From Erythroxylum novogranatense (taxonomy: Eukaryota > Streptophyta > Magnoliopsida > Malpighiales > Erythroxylaceae), in the NCBI GenBank assembly GCA_029891385.1, contig CM057227.1, forward strand, positions 95,380,818 through 95,444,817: 64,000 bases of DNA, in the 5' to 3' direction. Position numbers and translations under genes: made by a program. Shown piece by piece: positions 12,001 to 22,490 of this stretch. The notes under the pieces are model-generated. The model worked only from the letters and a program-made list of their open reading frames with translations. It had not been told where the DNA came from and ran no database searches. Numbering within the stretch: the first letter of the stretch is position 1; each line of letters opens with the position of its first letter.

Positions 12001-13637
12001 AAGGGAAAAAGAGAAGGAAATAAGGGCTTATATTATATTATATATATATATATATATATAGTAATTATTTTATTTGATTTTTTGTGTTCTTTTGCTCATA
12101 TCTTTTCCGTTCGAAGTCCGATTGACCTGATTCTTGAGGCATCGGATTCACTGAATATTTAATTTCATTTCCTGAGAAATTGGGAATTTTTGGACGGGAA
12201 ATTGACGGGTGTCCGGGAAATGGGTATTTCATCACTGTTTTATTTAATTGAGGACCTATAGAGGTCCAAATTGAGCGTCGTCAGCTTCATTGGATTTCTA
12301 ATTTTTAAACGGATTTTTCTAATGGAAAAATGAGATTAGGGCCGGGAATTCATGAACATGCATTATACACCTACATGTGCATCGTTAACGAATTCGGATT
12401 GGATAATTAGTGATCATTCTCTTCTCTGATTCTTATAGAGACCCAACTGGAGCGTCGATCGACCGACATAGCAGGGACTTCCTGGCATTAGCTCGGAAGT
12501 GATAGGTGAGTAACCTAGATGGGTTTCTCAATCATTACTTGTCTAATATGTGGATAATGGTGGGATCAGGAAGTGTTAACGTGACTTATGTGCCATACTG
12601 TATTATGGACTGTTATTATGGACTGTTAATTGAACACTCTAGAATGTTGAATTGACCTGTTTGCCATTACTGGATTTACTGTGATTGACTGTAAATGATG
12701 AACTGTGATTTGTGAATTATATACTGTTAAGTACTGATAAGTGACTGTTCAATTGGGCATGTGCATTCATACACAGATGCATAAACTAATAAAGGAAAAT
12801 TGTGAATCGAGTCGCCACTGATACTGAAACGAGCCTAGAGCTCGAAATACTGAAACGAGCCTAGAGCTCGAAGGGAGATAATTCTCCTGCACAGCGTCTC
12901 ATCGATCATTGAATACCATTTTACGCTTCGGTCACAACATCGTAATAAAGCTGGAAAAGAGTCACATGTGCATTGCATCATTATCGGATGAATACTTGAA
13001 ATGGTTTTTACCGTATGTGGTCGCTTCATCAGAAATTGTTGTGTCTATGATCGTATGATTTTTGTAATCAGATATTACTATTATCGTGACTATAGACCGT
13101 AGTATTACTCGCAATCGCTTTATTCTTGTGAATTGATTACGTGATGCATGAATTGAGAGAACCATCGATGATGGTTCCTCATTGAGTTCGCAAACTCATC
13201 CAAAATTGCAATCTATTTTTCAGGACTTGAAGGGTACCCCGTTTGACACGGGAGTATGTCTATTATAGGCAAATGAAGGATAGAGGTCGGGATCAGTTCG
13301 TGTCTGCATTAGTGTCTTATCGAATTGTATTCCGTAATTATTGTGCAATAATGCTTTGTATTTATAATGAGCCCATTGTGGTTTTATTGTTTTACACATT
13401 GACTGATTGTAAATTATTATTGGATGACTGTAATAACTGAAAATGATTAATTGTGAACATGGTCTCAAGTTTCTTACTGTTTATGCCGCGTTAATGAATG
13501 GTTCAAAAAAAAGAGGAGAAAATGTTATACTGAGTTTTAATCGACTGATGTAGTACGCCACCCTCGCGGGGCACAGACTCGGATATCACCAACGATATCG
13601 GGTTCGGGTCACTCAGGAGTGGGGTGTTATATTTAGG

Positions 13638-13649
13638 TGGTATTAGAGC
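13638..13649 (+). other. E2 primer-binding site
   Basis: TGGTATTAGAGC, six bases after the left LTR; one C-to-T change from the initiator-Met site TGGTATCAGAGC of E4. Confidence 0.88.
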
Positions 13650-16600
13650 CCAACAGTACTTATGATATCTGGGCAATTTCTGGAACACAGGGTGCATGCA
13701 TTTGAGTCGTGTCGTTGCAGACTGTGGCAACTGATCCCTAGGCTGAGTCGCACGAGGATAAATCCTACGTGTACACAGGTGTTAAATGATTAAGTGTGAA
13801 CTCCTGAACGTGTATAAGCAATTAGGAAAGGAAAAAGGAAAAATGGTTAAGGAGATTGATATTGTACTGTGGTTAGAAACCCTCGCCTGTGATATTAGTA
13901 TGACCCTGATTAAAGAAAGAAGTGATATTCAAATGGCAATATTACGGCGACAGAAAAACAAACATGTCTAGAACTTGGAGAGGTCCTCTGTAGATATGAG
14001 AAACATACTGGTTATAGTAGGCCTATGTGAAAGTAAATGATGAAGCAATTAGAGCTCTTACTGTATATGCGATGAAATGAGAAACATTGGAACTGAGTAA
14101 AACATAGATGGTCCGATCAGGCAGATATTGATTCACTGTATTGGTGTTAGACATCAGTAGATATCATAGAGATGATGATAGTGAGATTGTAATAAGAGCA
14201 ATATTGTACCATAACGGTCTACCTAGAACTGAAAGAACTGAAAGAGTGCCTAGTAGAGTAAGAAAAAGTAGAAATGGTGAGATAAAAGTGTACAGATAAA
14301 CTAAAATGAACTCGTGAAACGGTTGTGATCATGAGCGCATAAGCTTGAGAATGAAATGGGTATGCGAATATTGTGCTAAGAGTTTGGAAATCAGTATAAT
14401 AAGATCGTAAGGGAAAAAGACAGACTGACAATTTTCTACTAATTGGGTATCGGGAAATTCGGGATTGGTTGAAAAGATGTATATGGACACAGAAATGGTA
14501 AATGGATGGGTAAATAGATAGAGATACAGTGGAGTATCTAGGATTTTGTTGTGGTTGGGGACATATCTCTGAATGTACTATCAATGTGAATACCCTATCG
14601 TGGATTGTTTGAGGAAAATAAAGAGAGACATAGCAATAATGCGATGACATTGTATAAGCCAAGTGGATATGACCTTAAAAGGTCAAGCTGATACATGAAT
14701 GATATGGGAATGAAACTAGGGAAATGAAAAAAAAATGAAACAATGATAGTGATATATGAAAAGAGTTGTCGCATTTAAGTCGATTTACCGTTGGGAGTAT
14801 CTATTGGACAGTAAAGTTGATCATGATTAATGAAACGTATGTGAAAGATATATGGAAATAAGAGAGGAGATGATCGGTGAATGATTAAGTATGTGCTACT
14901 ATGAGTGGCTATAAGTGTAAAGTTCATAATGGGTTAAAGTATGACATAAGAGGACTGAGTATACTTGTATGAGAGGAAATGAAGAATGATAATGGCATCA
15001 GTCCTCTATTTGAGGATCAGTATAACCATAAAGGAGTTTTGTGGAATGTTTAATAGTATAAGTTCCTATTTGGTTTTCGGTGATGTGTAGTTTAAAGAAT
15101 AAGTGTTTAGTGTCACAGGGAACCTTAGTGCAAGGAATGTTTTGATCTTTTCAATTATGGCATAACATTGTTCTGACTGAAATAGTGCATATAGTTAAGA
15201 ATGATTGAAAAACAATTAGGGACACTAATTGGCTGATGAGACTTTCGTGAACAGTATAATGATCGTAGCAAGACTAATGGTCAAACGAAAAGAAGTACGG
15301 ACGAAATCAAAAGTAAAATTGAGTCATATCTCAAGAGGAGATTTAGACATAACAAGTGAAATATACTACTGAGGTTATCTGCTTTGTGCGTACGGGAATG
15401 TAACGTATCCACGTAGGTGAGAGGAATTTTAATTTGAGGTAATTCTATTGTAATGTGAAGTGAATAGATCTCCGTATGTGATGCAAAACTGTTGGAAAAT
15501 CTTGATTTGAAACTAAGAATTAAATAGTCCCGAACTGCGAATTGAAATACTCAAATGAAGTGAAATTTATGAAGGTCCAAGTACGGATGACTAGGTATTG
15601 ACATATGTCGATGTGGATGACAGGAAATCAATTGAAAAGAGGAAATGAATAGAGACACGAAGTCCTAAAGGAAAACTGACAATGACGTGATGTAGTGTTA
15701 TCTTCATAAAAGAATTTGATACTGATGATAAGCATACCCTTGGAGAGTGGGCAGTGTGTGATGAACTGAGACATTATGTTAAAACGGTGTAAGATAAATT
15801 GAATTGACTTTGATAAATGGTATTGGTGTTATGATCGCAATTGTTTAAAGTCTTTGAGACCTTAGATTCCTATAAGGATACATTGTGTTTATTCGAGAAA
15901 AAAGATGGGCATAAATGATTACTATACCGACAATGAACAGATAATGCTGCAATGAACAGATCAATTACAGATATTGGGATTTCCAAAGAATGTTAAGTAG
16001 ATTATGGGTAATTGTGAAGTGTTACTGTAAAATTGAAGTTGTAGATCTAGTGATACTGGATAAAGGTAAGAAAGGTTAAGAGTGCAGGAGTTAAAGTAGT
16101 GAGTCCTATGATGAGCCTGAATATGCAAGTGAAATCGAAAAAACAATATTGCATGCTTCAAAGAAGTATGTGTACCCGAAAAAAAGTGCTAGAACAAGAA
16201 AGTGGACAGTTGAAGCTAGACATTCTAGTAAGTATATGCGAAAGTGAAATTGAATAACTATGGGTATAGAATAAAGTGGTTATAGATTCAAGTGCGTAGA
16301 GGTTTGAATGTTCAATAGGAAAAGTGCTTAAGTATTTGGACTATAGAGGATTATAACCTCATGATATAGTTTTGACTTAATGATTATAGAACTAATGGTG
16401 AGCACAAGATGGAATTGTACACGCTTGTATTACACAGAAAAAAATGCCTAATAAGAGGCAAAGACCAACAGTGAGTCGAGATGCTTGTGATGAGTGAAAA
16501 GAAGGAAAGGGCTTAGGAAAACTGCATGGGATAGCTGGAGTGGATCAGGATCAGACTAATGAAAAAGAATTAAATACATATAGAACAGTGACATGTTACA

Positions 16601-16831
16601 AGAACACTGAATCTGGACTAAGAGTCAATGTAATATGAGGGGTAAATGCGTTAAGTGGATTACCACTGGTTATAGTGAAAAATAGAGATAAGTTCCACTG
16701 TGTCGGTACTAAAGGAAAGGGATGTGTCGCAGACGAGAGAAACTATTTTATTGGAAGTATCATAGTGACAAAGTATACCCAGAATTGGCAAAAAGGGTAT
16801 TAATGAAGTTATTGGAATAAGTCTATATATT

Positions 16832-16905
16832 GAGAAAAAGGTATTGGAGGGTATAGTGAGAAAAAGGTATTGGGTGGTATAGTGAGAAAAAAATATTGGA
16901 TGGAT
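16832..16905 (+). repeat. 26-bp minisatellite, three units, in E2 interior
   Basis: Units GAGAAAAAGGTATTGGAGGG and near copies start at 16832, 16858 and 16884. The third is diverged and partial. Confidence 0.75.
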
Positions 16906-17221
16906 AAAACGTGATGAGTGAGTAGGTTCAGAAATAATGAACTGAGTCATAGCATCGGAACCAAAGGTAGTGGCTACTCTGGAAATGGCAAGTGAGATAG
17001 TTAAGAGAGTGAGATCGCCAACTGACAGCCTTGTTGAATCCGTCTACTGTGATGAGTGATAATGAGTTAGCCAAATAAGTGGTGAACAACCGATCGAGTG
17101 TAGTTCTTTGTGACCTTCGAAAAATGAATCATTGAGTGGAAAAGTGTATGGGACATGTAGGGTCATTTGATAACTGTCATAGTGAACCGTTGACTGAGAA
17201 TTTCGAGGAAGAAATTTTTAT

Positions 17222-17235
17222 AAGGAGGGGGGAGT
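17222..17235 (+). other. E2 polypurine tract
   Basis: AAGGAGGGGGGAGT immediately before the right LTR, matching the tract of E1 and E4. Confidence 0.85.
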
Positions 17236-20200
17236 TGTAACATCCCACCCCTGACAGGAAGAGTAAAATAGTAATTTGGCATATGATGAGAGTGATTGGG
17301 CTTCATTAGGACTGTTCATGCATTCTAGTATTGGTACACAGTGAATTTTTGTGCACATGAAATATTGTACATGCATACATTGACATTCCCGGTCTATTTG
17401 GTTATAACTGTAATTAGTTGAGAATTTTGACAATTATGGGTTATTGATCTTGAAAAATTATTTGGAGAGTGTCAATAATGATTTTTCAATTTTGGAAAAT
17501 TTTAGAAAATTTTCTAGAATGTTTCGGGGTAAATCCCAGACTAGGAAAAATGCCGAGAGGTAGACTAACTGAAAATCGGTATTAGAATTTAGTGCCTATG
17601 GAATTAAATTTTGGACCTATGGTTATAGGAATGTTTGACAAGTGGAATTTATGAGAAATTGGGCTTGCAATTGATGAATTTAGAAGGAAAATAGGAGAGC
17701 TTGACATGTGGTCATCCAAGTGGCACATTCTTAGCCATATCTTTATAAATAACCTTAGGTTAAGTGAATTGGAGCTCCTCCTTATGCACATACACGACAC
17801 ATACCCTTTTCCTTCTTCATTCTTTCTTTTTCTTCATTCCTCTTCTCCATCCACGATTTTCTCTCCTTACCAATGGTGGAGTTGGTCTTGCCTCCATGTA
17901 CTACCATTAATTGCTACCTTCTTCTTCTTCTTCACTTTGTTATGGAAGAACCCACCTTTCTCTCTCAAGTTGATGAAGCACGTGGGTGATATGGGGAGTT
18001 AGGATTTTGTGTTTTGTTTGAAGATTTTAAAGGATGGAAGCTAAATCAAGTAAGTTTCATATTTTATGTAATGAATATTGCATAATTGAGGTTAGAAGTG
18101 ATAGTATATAAGTTGAGGATGAAAGCTGAAAATTTGATTTTGACCTAGTACACTGATTTGAGCATAACTCATTGTGTAGTTATGCAAATGAGGTGAGGTT
18201 TGTGCCAAATGAAACTTTAGTTTTGTGTGAAATAGGTGTTGTCTAATTTTAGCATTAAGAGGTTGAAATTTGGCTTGGAAAGTTACTGTTGGGACTTATG
18301 TGAACAGTATCCGGATTGATGACCTGATTGTGTTGATGATTTTTCTAAATTAACTGAGAAGGAATTAGGGCAAATGGTCTAAACGAAAGTTGAAGCCTGT
18401 ATTGTTAGCTTTCCAATGCCACTGATTTTGCAATTTTTCGATATGTATATTGGGAGATATCCATTGATGACTATTGGCTGGTAAAATGCATTTTAGTGAA
18501 ACCTAACTGAAATGTCAGTTTTGTGAACATTCTGATTGGAAGCAATTTTCTCAATTTTTGTGAATTGAATTGGCTTGCGTGATCTTCTGAAGAGTTGTAT
18601 AGGAAACATTGATCTTGAAAATGATATTTAGCATACAATTTTTGAAGATCAGGTTTGGGAGTTATGAGTTTTCAAAAATGAAACCTGCATTAGGTTTTTA
18701 ACTGCTGCCCTGATCAGTCACTTGTTTAGCAGTTTTGAATTGGTTAGAAATGTAATTGGCTCTTAATCTCTTCATGAAACTTGAAGTATGTGGTTTTATC
18801 TTTCCAATGATATAAGGTAGTGAGTTTTTTGACTTATGTACAGGGAGTTATGCTTGATAGAACATTACTATCCAGATTGGGTGATTTCTAGGGAAGCATC
18901 ATTGATTGAATTATTTGACCTAGTTAACAATTGAATTTGATTTTGGTTTGTTCATGAAAGTTGTAGAAAACATTGTGATCGTTCTGAAAATATTTATTGT
19001 GTAATTTTTGACTAAAGAGAATGGAAGTTACTGAATTTACCAAGTACTGTTATGTTTTGATAGGTTTTGAATGGGCAGAAGTTTAAATTGAATTTTTGAC
19101 ACCCTTAGGGGTAAATTTGATTTTTATGGTCTTCATGAAACTTGTAGAGAGTTTCATGATCTTTCCAACAAGGTATGATTTGCAATTTTCTGAATTGTGT
19201 GTAAAGAGATATGCTAGTTAGAATGTCAGACAGGAAAAAGGGAAAAAGAGAAAGAAATAAGGGCTTATATATATATATACACACACACATATATATATAT
19301 ATATATAGTAATTATTTTATTTGATTTTTTGTGTTCTTTTGCTCATATCTTTTCCGTCCGACGTCCGATTGACCTGATTCTTGAGGCATCGGATTCATTG
19401 AATATTTAATTTCATATCTTGAGAAATTGGGAATTTTTGGACGGAAAATTGACAGGTGTCCGGGAAATGGGTATTTCATCACTGTTTTATTTAATTGGGG
19501 ACCTATAGAGGTCCAAATTGAGCGCCGTCAGTGCTATTGGATTTCTAATTTTTAAACGAATTTTTCTAATGGAAAAAAATGAGATTAGGGTCGAGAATTC
19601 ATGAATATGCATTATACACCTACATGTGCATCGTTAACGAATTCGGATTGGATAATTAGTGATCATTCTCTTCTCTGATTCTTATAGAGACCCAACTGGA
19701 GCGTCGATCGACCGACGTAGCAGAGACTTCCTGACATTAGCTCGGAAGTGATAGGTGAGTAACCTAGATGGGTTTCTCAATTATTACTTGTCTAATATGG
19801 GGATAATGGTGGGATCAGGAAGTGTTAACGTGACTTGTGTGCCATACTGTATTATGGACTGTTATTATGAACTGTTAATTGAGCATTACGGATTGTTGAA
19901 TTGACTGTTTTCCATTCTTTGGATTTTTGTGATTGATTGTAAATGATGGATGGGTGTGATTTGTGAATTATATATTGTTGAAATCGATAAGTGGTATTCG
20001 ATTGGGCATGTGCATTCATACAAAATGCATAAGCGATAAAGAAAATTGTGAACCGAGTCGCCATCGACATCAAACGAAGTCAGAGCTCGAAATATGAAAC
20101 GAGCTAGAGCTCGAAGGAGATAATTCTCCCGGATCGTCTCTTGATCATTGAATATCGCTTTTCGGTCATATCATGTAATAAAGCTGGAAAAGAGTCACAT

Positions 20201-20856
20201 GTGCATTGCATCATTCTCGGATGAATACTTGAAATGGTTTTTCTTGTATGTGGTCGTCTTCATCGAAATTGTTGTGTCTATGATCGTATGATTTTTGTAA
20301 TCAGTATATTACTATTATGGATCGAGACCGTAGTATTACCGCAACTACTTTATTCTTGTGAATTGATTATGTGATGCATGAATTGAGAGAACCATCGATG
20401 ATGGTTCCTCATTGAGTTCGCAAACTCATCCAAAATTGCAATCTATTTTTCGGGACTTGAAGGTACCCGTTTGACACGGAGTATATCTATTATAAGCAAA
20501 TGAAGGATAGAGGTGGGATCGATTAGATTATGCGCATTAGTGTCTTATCGAATTGTATTAGTAATTATTGTGCAATAATGCTTTGTATTTATAATGAGCC
20601 CATTGTGGTTTTATTGTTTTACACATTGACTGATTGTAAATTATTATTGGATGACTGTAATAACTGAAAATGATTAATTGTGAACATGGGCTCAAGTTTC
20701 TTACTATTTATGCCGTGTTAATGAATTGTTCAAAAAAAAGGAGAAAATGTTATACTGAGTTTTAATTGACTGATGTAGTACGCTACCCTCGTGGGGCACG
20801 GACTCGGATATCACCTACGATATCGGGTTCGGGTCACTCGGGAGTGGGGTGTTACA
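17236..20856 (+). repeat. E2 right LTR (3621 bp)
   Basis: Collinear with the left LTR. Differences include a composite TA/CA microsatellite at about 19267-19308, several CTG-to-TCG and CAG-to-CGA replacements near 20060-20130, and TTTTTCGG instead of TTTTTCAG at the acceptor-like site near 20452. TATA box at 17744-17751, donor-like GTAAGT at 18050, mini-segment at 19688-19754. Confidence 0.95.
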
Positions 20857-20861
20857 AGGAA

Positions 20862-21164
20862 TCTAGCCATTACTCTACCGTCTCATTTTGAGTTGGTGTG
20901 TGATAGCCAGATCATTGAGGACCCGGGGTGAGGGTCGGACAAGCGAACTCACCTCATGGAGGGGGTCGAGGCTCCAGAATTGCAAGATGCACAACCGGTC
21001 GTTTTACCCTTCGAACCTCCTGATATCACTTTGGCTTTGTCAGGGGCTGACGACCAACTGATTCAGAGCCAGCATGGTGCAGCGCTACTCGAGTCTCCTA
21101 TCGAGGTGCCCCAGGAGGAGGGAGTTGGGAGCATTCCGGATGCTTCGACATAGGGTTCTTGAAT
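20862..21164 (+). pseudogene. LINE ORF1, C-terminal piece after E2
   Basis: After removing E2 and one AGGAA, the reading frame of the 9415-10007 piece continues here without a shift: codon 198 is completed by base 20862. It runs LAITLPSHFELV, meets a TGA near 20929, stays in the same frame through an acidic tail (PVVLPFEPPD, then IEVPQEEGVG) and ends at TAG 21151-21153. Eleven bases later the F3 solo LTR begins. With the 13 bases at 27448-27460, about 24 bases separate ORF1 and ORF2 in the uninterrupted LINE, which suits a two-ORF element. Confidence 0.82.
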
Positions 21165-21469
21165 TGTTGGACCCCGATTTTTGAGTGAAATTTAGAAATA
21201 TTAAGTGAAATTAAATGAGTGGTTTTATATATGTATTGTGAAAAAGATGTATTAATGCTTTGAGAAAATTCATGAAAAAAAGAATTGATGGATTTTGATG
21301 ACTTTGAGATTTGAATAGATTTGTATGGATTATACAAGTTTAAGTGAATGAGCAATTGAAAATTAAGTTGAAAATCAAGAAATAAAATGAAAAGCTGTGA
21401 AAATATGACAAGTTTGACTTTTTGGCCATTGCGAGTTGACTTTTTGATTTAGGAAAAATTTGAGAAAGT

Positions 21470-22490
21470 GATCTTCATGAAACTTGTAGCTTATGTTGCA
21501 AGCTTTCTGTCGCCATAAAGTATGCTATTTTTCGATATCGGGATTGAAAGTTATGATCTTTCAAAGTTAAGTGTATTTTTGCTTTGGTTTTGGAAAATGC
21601 TCTAAGTGTAGGATTGTGTATGCTGTGTTTTAAGGCGATTTCTGGACTGATATGTTGTGAATTGAGTTAAGTAGTCTACATGAAAGTTGTAAAGGAAGTT
21701 TATAGCTTTTAAAAGATGTGTAATATGTTATTTTTGATTGTGAAATTAGAAGATTTGAAATTTTAAAGTTTGGATGTGGTATAGGATGACATTTAAGTGG
21801 GCAGTACCTCTGATTGGAAATTTGACCCTAACAGAGGTGGAGATTTGCCTTTAAGTGTTTCATGAAAGTTTTAGATTATGTTTTTATCTTTGCATTGATA
21901 TAAAGTATAGAATTTTTGGACAATGGGATGAGAAATTATGAATTTTAGAAGTTTTGTTACTATTCTGATGAGAGTATTCGGACAGTAACTTTGATTGAAT
22001 TTTTGAACTATATAGAGGCTGAATTTGCTCTTAAGTTCTTCATGAAAGCTTTAGATTATGTTTTGATCTTTCCATTGGTGTAAAGTATGGAAATTTTGGG
22101 CTATGAAGTAGGAAGTTATGATTTTTACAAGTTGCTGCTACTGTCTGGGAAGAGTATTGGTGGACAGAAACTTTGAGTAGATTTTTGACCCCTTTAGAGA
22201 TGGAATTGATTTTTAAGTCCTTCATCGAAAATTTAGAGCTTTCTTTTATCTTTCCATTGACACCAAGTTTGTAAAATTTGGAGTTCTGAGTCAAAAGTTA
22301 TGATGTTTACAAGTTTTGGTACTATTTATGAGGAGCTTGTCGATCGATCATCTTAGAGTAAACTTTTGACCCCTTTAGAGACCGAAATTGCTTTTGAGTC
22401 ATTCTTGAAAATGGTAGATCTGTCTTTTATCTTTCTAACGGTACCAAGTTTGTAAAATTTGGAACTCGGAGCCAAAAGATATGAAGGTTA
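21470..22490 (+). repeat. Six-unit ~180-bp tandem repeat in F3 LTR
   Basis: TTCATGAAA-type starts lie at about 21473, 21675, 21858, 22038, 22219 and 22400, the last four spaced 180-183 bases. Each unit continues with a TTTATCTTTCCATTG-like core, an AAGTWTGTAAAATTT-like block and an AAAGTTATGA end. Units have diverged but are clearly homologous to those in E2. Confidence 0.8.

Larger units (their letters stand above)
10008..13631 (+). repeat. E2 left LTR (3624 bp)
   Basis: Starts TGTAACATCCCACCCC and ends GGGGTGTTATA (right copy ends GTTACA). It contains a TATA box at 10515-10522, a donor-like GTAAGT at 10818, five units of a roughly 180-200 bp tandem module between about 11140 and 12000, a TA microsatellite near 12035-12060, a splice-like mini-segment at 12439-12505, a duplicated GAAACGAGCCTAGAGCTCG motif near 12826-12870, and TATTTTTCAG ending at 13223. 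Confidence 0.95.
13632..17235 (+). other. E2 internal region, no recognisable gene
   Basis: 3604 bases of A- and G-rich sequence. Reading all frames I find no gag WWKT motif, protease DPGS loop, FIDD box, RNase H TDHKS or integrase zinc motif. Its longest frames are short: 61 codons on the plus strand (13786-13971) and 147 on the minus strand (14219-14662), neither with a known domain. A three-unit 26-bp repeat lies at 16832-16905. The last 40 bases (ATTTCGAGGA, GAAATTTTTA, then the polypurine tract) resemble the 3' ends of E1 and E4. It either never coded, as in LARDs, or has decayed past recognition. Confidence 0.75.
10008..20856 (+). mobile_element. E2: large LTR element without coding capacity (LARD-like, Tekay-type ends)
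   Basis: Flanked by AGGAA at 10003-10007 and 20857-20861. LTRs of 3624 and 3621 bp surround an internal region of 3604 bp. LTR ends (TGTAACATCCC, GTTACA), the initiator-Met primer site and the polypurine region match those of the coding Tekay-like elements E1 and E4. No gag, protease, reverse transcriptase or integrase motif is found in any frame of the internal region. The long LTRs and a 3.5-kb-class non-coding interior match the description of large retrotransposon derivatives, which rely on proteins supplied by related elements. It inserted into LINE ORF1. Confidence 0.88.

Noticed and set aside
14219..14662. 147-codon minus-strand open frame in the E2 interior
   Set aside because: Antisense to a purine-rich non-coding stretch; Ser/Tyr/Phe-rich composition follows from the base bias, with no domain or family resemblance.
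21470..22490. CRISPR-like array
   Set aside because: Regular spacing comes from whole diverged 180-bp units, not short identical repeats with unique spacers; the sequence is plant nuclear.
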